DNA of 64,000 nt from Streptococcus porcinus (GTDB lineage: Bacteria > Bacillota > Bacilli > Lactobacillales > Streptococcaceae). Position 1 is the first letter of the stretch. Every line of letters starts with the position of its first letter. The translations under genes and the position numbers were made by a program. Below the pieces are notes generated by a model that ran no database searches, was not told the DNA's origin, and saw nothing but the letters and a program-made list of their open reading frames with translations. Location: positions 1,164,001 through 1,228,000 of the forward strand of contig NZ_LS483388.1 in assembly GCF_900475415.1 (NCBI RefSeq), in the 5' to 3' direction. Shown piece by piece: positions 36,616 to 46,100 of this stretch.

Positions 36616-37812
36616 TTACCAATTGAGTTGAACATGTTCGTTCATTTCTTTATAAGCAACATCCACCTTATCTTGTGTCTCTTTATCAATCTTTTTACGA
36701 TACTTGCCTCCCTTAATAAAATCTTCTAAAACAAGGGTTCTGTAATTATAAAGAGCAAAGCCACTTTTTCCGGTCATCCCTTTAGGCTTAGCAATTACCA
36801 TTGTGGGATGAGCTTTGACGGTTTTTATGCGTGTTATCTTTCCTTTTTTCTCAAAAGTGAGATCCATCAATAGTCCCCGCTCCGTCCAAATATCATCAAC
36901 TGTTTCTAAGCGTTGATTAGATATGAAATTACCCATCGAATAAATGATAAATTTCTTTTCATTTCCAATTTTGACGGTTTCAGAAGGCTCAACAACATGA
37001 GGATGCCCACCTAATACAACATCTGCTCCCCAATCTACCATTGATCGATAAAGTTCTTTTTGTTCATTAGTTGGTTCTAGAGCGTATTCAGTACCCATTT
37101 GAGGCATAACTATTGTAATATCAGCTTTCTTTTCTGCTATCTCAATCTCTGATTTCATTTTTTGTCTATTTAAATCAGACATATGCCTTTCATATTCTGT
37201 AGCAGAAAGATTTATCTCCATACCATTGTAACCATAGGAGTAACCCAAAATAGCAATTTTTATGCCATTTACACTTTTGATCAGAAAAGGTTCTGTTTGT
37301 CGATTTTTACGATAAATCCCGACACTGTCAATTCCAAGTTTTGCAAATGTTTTCTGAGTATTCAAGGCTCCTTCTAGACCAGAATCCAAAATATGATTGT
37401 GGGCTAAGTCAACAACATCATAACCAGTGACTTTTAAAGCCTTTGCAATTTCCTTAGGAGCATTAAAAAGGGGGTAGCCTGCTAAGGGATAATTAGGGCT
37501 AATCGTTCCTTCATAATCACCAATAGCTAAATCTGCTTTGCTAATCCTATCTTTAACATATTCAAAATAAGGAGTAAAATCGTAATGCCCATCACTAATT
37601 TCAGCACTTTCATAAAGGACATCATGTAATAAAATATCACCATTAGCAACAACTCTAGCTGTTTTAGTTATGACTTGTTTTTCCTTAGATTTTGACAGAT
37701 TATCATGACGATGAAAGCCCATAAAATCATAAATCAAAGAAAAAATAAGTATGGCTATTATTAAGGTAATAACTGACATAATCATTTTTTGATACTTGGA
37801 TTTCTTAGCCAC
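36616..37812 (-). CDS. CapA-family membrane-anchored metallophosphatase-like protein
   Basis: 398 residues: one N-terminal membrane segment (about 9-30), then a PGA_cap domain with ANGDILLHD, GDYEGTIS, DLAHNHILDSG and GGHPHVVEP, the metal-binding pattern of CapA proteins. In bacilli CapA belongs to poly-gamma-glutamate capsule export; streptococci have this stand-alone relative without the capB/capC genes, so its role is open. GTG 37812 is the start, with a strong AAAGGAGG site; extended -10 at 37836-37844. Confidence 0.85.
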   Translation of the reverse strand: MAKKSKYQKMIMSVITLIIAILIFSLIYDFMGFHRHDNLSKSKEKQVITKTARVVANGDILLHDVLYESAEISDGHYDFTPYFEYVKDRISKADLAIGDYEGTISPNYPLAGYPLFNAPKEIAKALKVTGYDVVDLAHNHILDSGLEGALNTQKTFAKLGIDSVGIYRKNRQTEPFLIKSVNGIKIAILGYSYGYNGMEINLSATEYERHMSDLNRQKMKSEIEIAEKKADITIVMPQMGTEYALEPTNEQKELYRSMVDWGADVVLGGHPHVVEPSETVKIGNEKKFIIYSMGNFISNQRLETVDDIWTERGLLMDLTFEKKGKITRIKTVKAHPTMVIAKPKGMTGKSGFALYNYRTLVLEDFIKGGKYRKKIDKETQDKVDVAYKEMNEHVQLNW

Positions 37813-37835
37813 AAAAATTCCTCCTTTATTTAATC

Positions 37836-37844
37836 ATTATATCA
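37836..37844 (-). promoter_or_regulatory. Extended -10 promoter of the CapA-like gene
   Basis: TGATATAAT about 25 bases before GTG 37812. Confidence 0.6.
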
Positions 37845-37865
37845 TTTTAAAAAATGCTTTAAAGC

Positions 37866-37894
37866 ATAAAAAAAGATTTCTTTTAGAAACCTTT
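37866..37894 (-). terminator. Terminator of nifS-thiI
   Basis: AAAGGTTTC-TAAAA-GAAATCTTTTTTT on the minus strand, one G-U pair in the stem. Confidence 0.75.
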
Positions 37895-39109
37895 TTATAA
37901 AATATCATCAATTAAATCCTCGATACCATCACTAATACTTTCTGGGCCAATTTCTGAAATAGTGATACCTGCGACTGCTCTCGCAACAAGGTTGTCAATA
38001 TCAAAACGTTCTTCATATTGCTCAACATTCTTAAGCTTCGGATTCGTCTTAGGACGATCTGGAGCAAAAATGGTGCAACAATCCTCAAAGGGTTGGATAG
38101 AAATATTAAAAGTATCAATTTTTTCAGCTAATTCAATAATCTCTAGCTTGTCCATAGTCACTACCGGTCTAATAATAGGCGTAGTTGTAACGGCATTGAT
38201 AGCTTGCATACTTTCCAATGTTTGACTAGCAACTTGTCCTAAGCTTTCACCATTTATAATAACTAATCCATTACGTGCTTGTCGAATCGCATCAGTAATA
38301 CGCATCATGAAACGACGGGTCAAAGTCATTAAATAGGCTTCAGGAGCTTTTGCTTTAATTTCCTCTTGAATTTCAGTAAACGGTACTTCAATAAATTGAA
38401 TATTGCCTCCAAAACGCGTTAAACATCTTGTTAGATCTTGAGCCTTTTTCAAAGCCCCTGGACTGGTATATGGTGGACTGGCAAAATGAACTGCTTCAAT
38501 ATCGACACCACGTTTTAAGGCTAAATAACCTGCAACTGGCGAATCAATCCCTCCAGATAACATTAGCATCCCTTTACCAGAAGTCCCTACAGGTAATCCT
38601 CCTGCCCCTTTGATATCTTCATAGGACAGATAAGCGGCTTCGTCACGAATCTCAACTTTTAAATTAAGGTCTGGTTTTTTCATTTGTGCTTTGATATCAG
38701 GTAAAACATCAAAGACAGCATTTCCTAGAGTCAAATTTAATTCTCTAGTATCAAGTTCAAATTGATGATCACTACGCTTGCTTGAAATTTTAAATGTCAT
38801 GCCTTCTCTATACAGTGAAGTCATAATATCTTGTACTGTCTTTTTGAGCACAGTAACATTTTTTTCAACTTTATAAACCGGTGATAAAGATTGAATACCA
38901 AAGACTAGTTTTAAGGACTCAATAACAGGTTCGTACTCTGTTCCGTTTAGATAGACATGTGTTCGATCACGATCTGATCTGACTGTTACTTTAGGGTAAG
39001 CAGCTAAAACATCCTGAATATTGCGCTTCAATTTATTAATAAAGCGCATCCGATTTTTTCCTTTAGTTGAAAGTTCACCATGGCGAACCATAATTTCTGA
39101 ATACTGCAT
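37895..39109 (-). CDS. thiI: tRNA 4-thiouridine synthase ThiI (no rhodanese domain)
   Basis: 404 residues: ferredoxin-like and THUMP domains (1-165) and a PP-loop adenylating domain with [12 protein letters not shown]. The C-terminal rhodanese domain of the E. coli protein is absent, as in other Firmicutes, where sulfur comes from a dedicated cysteine desulfurase. That desulfurase is the adjacent upstream gene, ending one base before ThiI starts. It makes s4U8 in tRNA. Confidence 0.95.
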   Translation of the reverse strand: MQYSEIMVRHGELSTKGKNRMRFINKLKRNIQDVLAAYPKVTVRSDRDRTHVYLNGTEYEPVIESLKLVFGIQSLSPVYKVEKNVTVLKKTVQDIMTSLYREGMTFKISSKRSDHQFELDTRELNLTLGNAVFDVLPDIKAQMKKPDLNLKVEIRDEAAYLSYEDIKGAGGLPVGTSGKGMLMLSGGIDSPVAGYLALKRGVDIEAVHFASPPYTSPGALKKAQDLTRCLTRFGGNIQFIEVPFTEIQEEIKAKAPEAYLMTLTRRFMMRITDAIRQARNGLVIINGESLGQVASQTLESMQAINAVTTTPIIRPVVTMDKLEIIELAEKIDTFNISIQPFEDCCTIFAPDRPKTNPKLKNVEQYEERFDIDNLVARAVAGITISEIGPESISDGIEDLIDDIL

Positions 39110-39110
39110 C

Positions 39111-40253
39111 TTATCTTACTTTCTGTGTTTTTTGATAAATCTGGTTAAAAATAGTTAAAAATTGTTCAATTTCTTCCATATTATTGTCATCATCTAAACT
39201 AATACGGACAGCTGTTTGAGCATCTTTAGTTGGTACCCCCATAGCTATCAAAGTTCCAGCTGGTTTACCTGCTTTAGAGGAACAAGCACTGGTTGTTGAA
39301 ATAAAAATATCATGACTTTCAAAAGCATGAACTAACACTTCTCCCCGAACACCTTTAACTCCAAAAGTTAAAATATTAGGCGCAAAAGAGTCCTGTCCAG
39401 AAAAAACTGTTACATCTGGATAGCTAGCTAAAGCCTGATATAAAAGATCCTTCATCTTACTCATTCGAGCTAAGGACACTACTTCTTTTTCTTTAGTCAA
39501 TCTCAGGGCTTTGGCCATACTTGCAATTGCTGCTACGTTTTCTGTTGTTGAGCGTTGATTAGACTCTTGACCTCCACCATGTAAAAGGGGCGCTAACCGT
39601 TTTCCCATTTTTTTATAGAGGATACCTATACCTCTAACTGCATGAAATTTGTGTCCCGAAAATGAGGCTAAATCAACTCGGCTAGTTATAAAGCTCTCAA
39701 GTGGTATCTTCCCAATGGCCTGTACAGCATCAACATGAAAGGTGATACCTGGCTTATCTGCTAATAAATCCGAAATAGCAGTAATCGGCTGGATTGAACC
39801 AATTTCATTATTGACAGCCATTACTGATACTAAAATCGTATCTTTACGAATTAGTTTTTCCAATTGATCAAGGTCAACAAAACCTTGGTGAGTTACTGGA
39901 GCATAAGTAACCTCAAAACCTTGACTCGCCAGCCATTTGGCACTCTCTTTAACTGCTGGATGTTCAATATCAGACACAATAATATGTTTGCCATAACCCT
40001 GCTTTTCAAAAGCAGTTCCCTTTATAGCCCAATTATCACTTTCTGTTCCACCAGATGTGAAAAATATTTCTTGTTCCTGACAGTTGAGAAGTTGAGCAAT
40101 TTGTTTGCGAGAAGCTTCCATAATACGGCTAGCATTAGAGCCTAAACTATGGAGACTAGAAGGGTTACCATAAATTTTACTAGCCACTTCCTGAAAGGTA
40201 CGAAGTGCTTCTGGATAAGGAATTGTTGTTGCGGAGTTATCAAAATATATCAT
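39111..40253 (-). CDS. Cysteine desulfurase paired with ThiI
   Basis: 380 residues. PLP lysine in [12 protein letters not shown], catalytic Cys in [13 protein letters not shown], and the N-terminal [10 protein letters not shown] of class V aminotransferases. The short loop after the Cys is like NifZ/IscS-type enzymes that hand sulfur directly to ThiI. Often annotated nifS or iscS. Extended -10 TGTTAAAAT at 40283-40291. Confidence 0.95.
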   Translation of the reverse strand: MIYFDNSATTIPYPEALRTFQEVASKIYGNPSSLHSLGSNASRIMEASRKQIAQLLNCQEQEIFFTSGGTESDNWAIKGTAFEKQGYGKHIIVSDIEHPAVKESAKWLASQGFEVTYAPVTHQGFVDLDQLEKLIRKDTILVSVMAVNNEIGSIQPITAISDLLADKPGITFHVDAVQAIGKIPLESFITSRVDLASFSGHKFHAVRGIGILYKKMGKRLAPLLHGGGQESNQRSTTENVAAIASMAKALRLTKEKEVVSLARMSKMKDLLYQALASYPDVTVFSGQDSFAPNILTFGVKGVRGEVLVHAFESHDIFISTTSACSSKAGKPAGTLIAMGVPTKDAQTAVRISLDDDNNMEEIEQFLTIFNQIYQKTQKVR

Positions 40254-40282
40254 TTTTCACCTACGTTTTTACTCAATACTCT

Positions 40283-40291
40283 ATTTTAACA
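40283..40291 (-). promoter_or_regulatory. Extended -10 promoter of the desulfurase-thiI operon
   Basis: TGTTAAAAT about 30 bases before ATG 40253. Confidence 0.5.
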
Positions 40292-40377
40292 TAATTTAGG
40301 CTAAATGAAAAAACTTGCTTCCTTAACAAATTAACTAAAATCTAGTAGCTTATCTGTTTATAGTAAAAGGTAAATAA

Positions 40378-40406
40378 TTGACTTCTAATTTTATCAAGCA
40401 TATACT
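40378..40406 (+). promoter_or_regulatory. Promoter of the small Ser/Thr-rich membrane protein
   Basis: TTGACT (40378-40383), 17 bp, TATACT (40401-40406). The leader of about 77 bases contains AAACTT-TTA-AAGTTT followed by T residues, a weak hairpin. Confidence 0.7.
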
Positions 40407-40489
40407 ATTAAGTGAAACTTTTAAAGTTTTTTACAAATGCATCGAAAAAAAGATTCTTGGTTCCAAGTAATAATTGATAAGGAGATAAA

Positions 40490-40912
40490 ATGAATTCCCG
40501 CTATTCACGAAAAAACAAGCCCCAATCAAAAAAAACTGTTGCTGTTCCAACAAAGCATATCAAGACAGGTTTTACAGCTCTTCAAAAAACAATTGCCTTA
40601 GTTGGTAGTATTTTAAGTATTATCGTTGCAACCATCACCATCACTAAGGTTCTTCATCCCAATCCAGAAACCAAAAAAGATAATGCTAATAATTCGACAT
40701 CAACTATTGTTAAAATTATTGAAAAAGATAGCTCATCAAGTGGAATTAATACTGACCTTAGCCACTCTAGTAGCTCTGCTATTCCAGAAAGCAGTACAAA
40801 TACTCAAACTAGTAGCTCATCGGAAAATCCTGCCGCTAAAACAGACACAAGTACCAGCACAGCTTCAACAACTGACACTGGAGCTTCCACTAACGCGAGT
40901 ACTACACCTTAA
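40490..40912 (+). CDS. Small membrane protein with Ser/Thr-rich extracellular tail
   Basis: 140 residues. A basic N-terminus (MNSRYSRKNKPQSKK), one membrane segment (about 34-55) and a low-complexity tail of Ser, Thr, Ala and Asn without Cys or a sorting signal. It is transcribed opposite to its neighbours, has a clear AAGGAG site and promoter, and ends in a convergent terminator, so it is a real gene. Similar small proteins occur in other streptococci without known function. The tail could cross the wall or be glycosylated (speculation). Confidence 0.75.
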   Translation: MNSRYSRKNKPQSKKTVAVPTKHIKTGFTALQKTIALVGSILSIIVATITITKVLHPNPETKKDNANNSTSTIVKIIEKDSSSSGINTDLSHSSSSAIPESSTNTQTSSSSENPAAKTDTSTSTASTTDTGASTNASTTP

Positions 40913-40942
40913 AAGGCCGAGAATAACTCTCAGCCTTTTTTA
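40911..40942. terminator. Convergent terminator between the small membrane protein and gor
   Basis: AAAAGGCCGAGA / TCTCAGCCTTTTTT, usable in both directions. Confidence 0.85.
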
Positions 40943-42289
40943 GCGCATAGTTACAAATTCCTCAGCACCTGTGGGATGAATAGCAACTGTATTGTCGAAA
41001 TCACTTTTTGTTGCTCCCATCTTGATGGCAACAGCAAAGCCTTGAATCATTTCATCAACCCCATAACCAATTCCATGCAATCCAACAATCTTCTCATCTT
41101 TACCATAAGTAACCAACTTCATTTTACAATCTTGACGATGACTTGTCACAGCCGTGTACATGGAAGTGAAAGTTGATTGATACGTTTTAACGTGATCAGC
41201 CCCATATTTTGTAATGGCCGCTTCTTCACTGAGACCTACTGAACCGATTGCAGGATGACTAAATATGACTGTCGCCACATTTTCATAATCCAACTTTTCT
41301 TTGGTTTTACGATTAAATAGACGCTCAGACAGGCGTCTACCTGCAGCAATAGCCACTGGAGTTAAAGCTAGCTTCCCATTAATATCTCCAACAGCATAGA
41401 CTCCATCTACAGAGGTATTTTCAAAAGCATCGGTTTCAATATAACCAGCCTTAGTGTATTTAAGGTCAAGATGCTCGAGTCCAAATCCCTTGGTATTAGG
41501 TTTCCGACCAATCGCCCAAATTAATTGATCCACTTCAAGCTCTTTACCATCTTTTAGAGTAATGGTTAAAGACTGATCAGTATTTTTTGATACCGACTGA
41601 ACATGGGTTTCCGTCATTAAATTGATACCTGTCTTTTCCATTTCCTCAACTAAACTGTCAATGATATCTTTATCAAAGTTTCGCAGTGGACGATCATGCC
41701 GAACTAATAAATGTGTTGTAGACCCTAAAGCATTTAAAACGCCTGCAATTTCAACAGCAATATAGCCTGCTCCAACAATGGCTGTCCGCTCTGGTACCCG
41801 ATTTAGCTCAAAAAAACCGTCTGAAGTGATACCATAATCAGCTCCAGGAATATCTGGGATGATCGGGCTCCCACCAGTTGCAATTAAAATATGAGGAGCA
41901 TAATAAGTTTCACCATCTACTTCAAGGTGATGGGCATCTATAAAGCGAGCAAAGCCAGTTAGATGTGTCACACCACTCTGTTGGAAACCTCTCTCATAAG
42001 ACTCATGAATTCTATCAATATAAGCTTGACGATTTTTTTTTAAAATCTCAAAATCAAATGCTTCTCCTTGAATTGCAAAACCATAATCCTTCGCATAAGT
42101 ATGTATCGTTTCTGCAACTTGCGCACCATACCACATCACTTTTTTCGGAACACATCCTAAATTAACACATGTCCCACCAATCTCATTTGCTTCAATTAAT
42201 AAAACACTAGCGCCATGTATAGCCGCACGATTAGCAGAGGCAATACCTCCACTGCCTCCACCGATAACTATGTAATCAAATGATTTCAT
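40940..42289 (-). CDS. gor: Glutathione reductase
   Basis: 449 residues from ATG 42289; an upstream in-frame ATG 42307 contains the AGAGG ribosome binding site and is rejected. FAD loop [12 protein letters not shown], redox pair in [17 protein letters not shown] loop [12 protein letters not shown], and HPTGAEEF at the interface end. It reduces glutathione disulfide with NADPH and helps in oxidative stress. Single gene with promoter at 42317-42345. Confidence 0.95.
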   Translation of the reverse strand: MKSFDYIVIGGGSGGIASANRAAIHGASVLLIEANEIGGTCVNLGCVPKKVMWYGAQVAETIHTYAKDYGFAIQGEAFDFEILKKNRQAYIDRIHESYERGFQQSGVTHLTGFARFIDAHHLEVDGETYYAPHILIATGGSPIIPDIPGADYGITSDGFFELNRVPERTAIVGAGYIAVEIAGVLNALGSTTHLLVRHDRPLRNFDKDIIDSLVEEMEKTGINLMTETHVQSVSKNTDQSLTITLKDGKELEVDQLIWAIGRKPNTKGFGLEHLDLKYTKAGYIETDAFENTSVDGVYAVGDINGKLALTPVAIAAGRRLSERLFNRKTKEKLDYENVATVIFSHPAIGSVGLSEEAAITKYGADHVKTYQSTFTSMYTAVTSHRQDCKMKLVTYGKDEKIVGLHGIGYGVDEMIQGFAVAIKMGATKSDFDNTVAIHPTGAEEFVTMR

Positions 42290-42316
42290 TCTATATGACC
42301 TCTTCATTTTTTCTTA

Positions 42317-42345
42317 AATGTAACATAATTAACCATACCTCTCAA
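42317..42345 (-). promoter_or_regulatory. Promoter of gor
   Basis: TTGAGA (42340-42345), 17 bp, TACATT (42317-42322). Confidence 0.65.
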
Positions 42346-42355
42346 GAATTTGCTA

Positions 42356-42390
42356 CATAAAAACCATCTTCATTGAAAATGGTTTTTATT
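42356..42390 (-). terminator. Terminator of the UPF0342 gene
   Basis: AAAAACCAT / ATGGTTTTTAT on the minus strand, between the UPF0342 gene and gor. Confidence 0.8.
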
Positions 42391-42466
42391 ATTTATAACT
42401 TGTCCCAGCTTATCTTAAAAGCGCCTCCTCATATCATAGGTAATGTTTAGGGATATAAAAGATTGC

Positions 42467-42805
42467 TTAGATAAGGTCCTTAAGCGGTGTGAATACGATA
42501 CGTTCAATATCACTAATGTAGACTGATAATGATTGCTGAGCATCGAAATAAGCTTTTAAAAAAGAATTAGACTCAATCTTTTTGCTAAGTTCTTCAATAG
42601 AAGATTGTTCTTCAGCAGTTGGCATTTGTCCGGCTTGCATCATTCCTTGTAGTTTCTCTTGCATTGCAACAAATTGGTCAAATAATTGACTAGCTTCTGT
42701 ATCTTCTTTAATAGAAGATTTAGCAGCCTCTACATTTTTGTATTCTGGAAGATTACGTAAAGCACGCTCCAGTTTATTAGCATAATCATAAATTTCTTGT
42801 GACAT
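42467..42805 (-). CDS. UPF0342 (YheA/YlbF-like) helical protein
   Basis: 112 residues, nearly all predicted helix, with the family core [20 protein letters not shown]. The related YlbF/YmcA proteins of B. subtilis bind RNase Y and influence RNA processing; this branch is less studied. It follows aroC by about 60 bases without an obvious terminator between them. Confidence 0.85.
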   Translation of the reverse strand: MSQEIYDYANKLERALRNLPEYKNVEAAKSSIKEDTEASQLFDQFVAMQEKLQGMMQAGQMPTAEEQSSIEELSKKIESNSFLKAYFDAQQSLSVYISDIERIVFTPLKDLI

Positions 42806-42866
42806 CTATTAATCTCCTTTAACCTTAAATTACTACTATCATACCATAAAAAAACAACTATTTCTG

Positions 42867-44033
42867 TTAATAATTTTTGCAATACTCAAGATAGTCAGCA
42901 AAGGCTGATCTGAGATCGTCAATATGGTCAGCAGGAAACTTTTCTAGAATCTCTTGTGCAAGCACAGTTGCAACAACATTTTCCATAACGACTCCAGCAG
43001 CCGGTAAGGCCGTAGGATCAGATCGTTCCACACTGGCTTTAAAAGGCTGATGGGTATCAATGTCAACCGACATCAATGGCTTATAGAGAGTAGGAATAGG
43101 TTTCATAACAGCCTTGATAATCAATGGTTGCCCATTAGTGACACCACCTTCAAAGCCACCTAAATGATTTGTCAGTCTCCGGTACCCCTTTTCTTGTGAC
43201 CAAACAATTTCATCCATGACCTCTGAACCTCTATGATTTGCCATGTCAAACCCCATACCAAACTCAACCCCTTTAAAGGCATTTATCGAAAGGATTGCTT
43301 GAGCCAGTTTGCCATCTAATTTTCGATCCCAATGCACATAAGATCCTAATCCTACTGGGACTCCAATCACTATAGTTTCTATTATTCCACCAATAGTATT
43401 GCCTTCTTGTTTAATTTTATCAATCAACTCTTTAATCAAAGCTTCCTGATTAGGATTAGCAATCGAAAGCTCTGACAGTCTAGCATTATCTGTGAGCTCT
43501 TGGATCGATATCTCATCTGGGATAACTACTTCTTGCCCACCAAAATTGAGAACATGATTCATTGTCGTGATTCCCAATTCTTTTAAAAGCTGTTTTGAAA
43601 GAGCACCCACCGCTACACGAATAGCAGTCTCACGAGCAGACGACCGTTCCAATGAATTTCGTAAGTCGTTGAACTTATATTTAATTCCCCCCACCAAATC
43701 AGCGTGACCCGGTCGTGGTCTCTTTACTTGTCGCTTTTTTTGTGTGGTCTGATCTACTGGTTGGATAGACATAATGTCCAGCCATTTTTGATGATCTTTA
43801 TTGGGAATAATCATAGTGATAGGTGCACCTGTTGTTTTTCCATGTCGCACTCCAGAAGTAATAGCGACTCTATCTGACTCAATGAGCATCCTGGCTCCAC
43901 GACCATACCCACCCTGCCTTCTCCTAAGTTCATCATTGATCTCATCAAGGTTAATCGTTAGACCAGCTGGAAAACCTTCAACAATTGCTGTTAAACTATT
44001 ACCATGCGATTCACCTGCCGTTAAATACCTCAT
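42867..44033 (-). CDS. aroC: Chorismate synthase
   Basis: 388 residues from ATG 44033 ([11 protein letters not shown]), which follows CGGGGGATAAAA; a start at 44060 is not supported. Family motifs: [35 protein letters not shown], and FHAD-type [12 protein letters not shown] at the end. It converts EPSP to chorismate with reduced FMN. A terminator separates it from aroD upstream, although both serve the shikimate pathway. Confidence 0.97.
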   Translation of the reverse strand: MRYLTAGESHGNSLTAIVEGFPAGLTINLDEINDELRRRQGGYGRGARMLIESDRVAITSGVRHGKTTGAPITMIIPNKDHQKWLDIMSIQPVDQTTQKKRQVKRPRPGHADLVGGIKYKFNDLRNSLERSSARETAIRVAVGALSKQLLKELGITTMNHVLNFGGQEVVIPDEISIQELTDNARLSELSIANPNQEALIKELIDKIKQEGNTIGGIIETIVIGVPVGLGSYVHWDRKLDGKLAQAILSINAFKGVEFGMGFDMANHRGSEVMDEIVWSQEKGYRRLTNHLGGFEGGVTNGQPLIIKAVMKPIPTLYKPLMSVDIDTHQPFKASVERSDPTALPAAGVVMENVVATVLAQEILEKFPADHIDDLRSAFADYLEYCKNY

Positions 44034-44074
44034 TTTTATCCCCCGTGTCATCTTACTCAATAAATACTATATAG

Positions 44075-44110
44075 AAAAACATTATCCTAATTACTATTAG
44101 AATAATGTTA
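44075..44110 (-). terminator. Terminator between aroD and aroC
   Basis: AACATTATTCTAAT / ATTAGGATAATGTTTTTC, a long stem with T-run on the minus strand. Confidence 0.85.
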
Positions 44111-44130
44111 TGCTTATATATCAAACATCA

Positions 44131-44808
44131 CTAGTCAGCTTCCATTACTGATATTAGTTTTTTCATATCAGCCAATGTCACTTGACCTGGAGCGCTGGCA
44201 TCATCAACTGCTACAAATGTCCAAGCAGAGCCAATGATGTCGCCTGCAATCCGAGAAATTCTTCCCAGTTTGCCCATTGACATAGTTGCATAGGATTGCT
44301 CAGGATTCAGCGCTTTAAACCCTCGAGTATAATTCATTACATTCAAAACATCTTGCTCACTTTTTGGCATGACAGCAATTTTAACAACACGAGGAGCTAG
44401 TTTAGTCATTTCCGAGAATGATTCCATAAGATTCTCAGGTGTCTCCTCAAAGTTATGATAAGACAAAACAAGATTTGGAAAATCCATCATTTCATTAAAA
44501 ACGGATTTGTGAGTGAAATACTCAAAGTCAACAAAATCAGGATTATAAATAGCATTGATTTCCTTAATCAAATCAATATATTCTTGGTCTGTCAAATCAA
44601 TCATACCACCCTCAGGTTTTGTTCTCAAAGTAAAGATAATTTCTCTACCTGCAAACTTTTCAAAGATGGCTGGAGCAACCGTGATTACTTTTTCCTTCGG
44701 AAGAAAGTCTGCACGCCACTCAATGATATCAACACCCTCATATTTAGTCACATCAATAGACTGTGCTTCTTCAAAACTTGTCGGCATTATCGGAGCTACT
44801 ATTTTCAT
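44131..44808 (-). CDS. aroD: Type I 3-dehydroquinate dehydratase
   Basis: 225-residue barrel enzyme. The Schiff-base Lys lies in RVVKIAVMP and the catalytic His in [20 protein letters not shown] binds substrate. It makes 3-dehydroshikimate. Its start overlaps the end of the methyltransferase gene upstream by 4 bases. Confidence 0.96.
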   Translation of the reverse strand: MKIVAPIMPTSFEEAQSIDVTKYEGVDIIEWRADFLPKEKVITVAPAIFEKFAGREIIFTLRTKPEGGMIDLTDQEYIDLIKEINAIYNPDFVDFEYFTHKSVFNEMMDFPNLVLSYHNFEETPENLMESFSEMTKLAPRVVKIAVMPKSEQDVLNVMNYTRGFKALNPEQSYATMSMGKLGRISRIAGDIIGSAWTFVAVDDASAPGQVTLADMKKLISVMEAD

Positions 44809-45965
44809 TTTTTTACCTTTATTGTAAATACTTTTAAATAATTACTTCTTTCATCTGCGTTGTTTATTGTAAAATCTTCGGGTAACTGTTGAAGAGTCAT
44901 ATCTGCGATACGGTATCCTTCAAAGCCTTTTTCAATCTCATTTTTAAACTGTAAGACCGTCATATTTGCTGCATTAGTAGACGCAATAATAATCCCTTCT
45001 GGATTCAAAATAGCTAGTGCTTCAGAAATAAGACGATGATAATCTTTTTGAACCGAGAAAGTTTGTTTTTTATTTCGAGCAAAACTTGGTGGATCAATAA
45101 CAATTAAATCAAAAGTCAAAGCTTTTCGTTTAGCATATTTAAAATAATCAAATACGTCCATAACATGGAAAAGATGATTATCTGTAGAAATGCCGTTTGC
45201 TTCAAAGTGAGCGGTTGATAGATCACGTGACCTTTTAGCTAAATCTACTGACCTCGTTTCTTTAGCTCCGCCTACGGCAGCTGCCACTGAAAATGCTGCT
45301 GTATAAGAGAACATGTTTAGAAGTGACTTATCTTTTGCAAGTCCTTCTGCTAGATTTTTTCGGACATCATGCTGATCAAGAAAAATACCCGTCATTAAAC
45401 CATCGTTTAAAAACACCTGGTAGTTAACACCATTTTCTTTGACAATAAAAGTCTCAGGAGCTTCTAGACCATAAAGATGTACGGATTCTTCAGTTTCACT
45501 TTTGAAACGAATTTTACCATATGCTCCCTTAATTTCAGGAAAGACCTTCTGGAAAGCCTCAATAATAATTTCTTTAATTGAAAAAACAAAAGTATTATAC
45601 CACGAAAAGACAGCAAAGTCATCATAGAAATCAATGGTTAAGCCACCAAAATCATCACCTTCTTGATTGAACATACGATAAGCATTGGTAGTCTCATCAT
45701 CAAAGAAAGAACTTCTCTTCGATTTTGCCTGCAAAAATAGCCGACAAAAATAATCAGTTGTTAAATTAGCATGCTGACCTAAAAACCAGCCAATCCCTCT
45801 ATGTTGTTTGGAAAGGTACGCTACTCCAAGTATTCGATTTGTTTTGGAGACAAGAGTTACCATCTGATCGGTAATATTAAGATTTTTAAAATCTCTTTCT
45901 TCTAATAATTGAACTCCCGCAGTTAGCTTCTTTTCAACAAAAGAATTGATATAGAGTTTATTCAT
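44805..45965 (-). CDS. RlmI-type class I rRNA methyltransferase, predicted leaderless
   Basis: About 386 residues: N-terminal PUA-like domain and a C-terminal SAM-dependent domain with [20 protein letters not shown] and the catalytic-type motif VIDPPSFAR, as in RlmI (m5C in 23S rRNA). Two start codons, ATG 45971 and ATG 45965. Neither has a ribosome binding site. An extended -10 TGTTATAAT ends at 45973, so transcription should begin at about 45965, on the second ATG. I choose 45965 and predict a leaderless mRNA. Confidence 0.85.
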   Translation of the reverse strand: MNKLYINSFVEKKLTAGVQLLEERDFKNLNITDQMVTLVSKTNRILGVAYLSKQHRGIGWFLGQHANLTTDYFCRLFLQAKSKRSSFFDDETTNAYRMFNQEGDDFGGLTIDFYDDFAVFSWYNTFVFSIKEIIIEAFQKVFPEIKGAYGKIRFKSETEESVHLYGLEAPETFIVKENGVNYQVFLNDGLMTGIFLDQHDVRKNLAEGLAKDKSLLNMFSYTAAFSVAAAVGGAKETRSVDLAKRSRDLSTAHFEANGISTDNHLFHVMDVFDYFKYAKRKALTFDLIVIDPPSFARNKKQTFSVQKDYHRLISEALAILNPEGIIIASTNAANMTVLQFKNEIEKGFEGYRIADMTLQQLPEDFTINNADERSNYLKVFTIKVKK

Positions 45966-45972
45966 AGTCATT

Positions 45973-45981
45973 ATTATAACA
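45973..45981 (-). promoter_or_regulatory. Extended -10 abutting the RlmI-like gene
   Basis: TGTTATAAT, seven bases before ATG 45965. Confidence 0.6.
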
Positions 45982-46040
45982 AAAACTCCCCAAAAATCCT
46001 ACTAAATTTAAACTTTTAACAAGCATAAGATCATTTTTTT

Positions 46041-46049
46041 TGTTATAAT
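46041..46049 (+). promoter_or_regulatory. Extended -10 promoter of ltaS
   Basis: TGTTATAAT about 50 bases before the start. The leader contains a six-codon ORF (46084-46104, MRKFLQ) whose TGA overlaps the GTG start. Confidence 0.55.
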
Positions 46050-46100
46050 TTACTTTGAGATTTTTATCTTTAGGAAAAAATAAATGAGGAAGTTTCTTCA

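Noticed and set aside
40626..40943. 105-codon plus-strand ORF overlapping the small membrane protein
   Set aside because: Shifted frame of the Ser/Thr-rich repeat region; no ribosome binding site.
44455..44841. Two overlapping plus-strand ORFs opposite aroD
   Set aside because: Shadows of aroD; no start signals.
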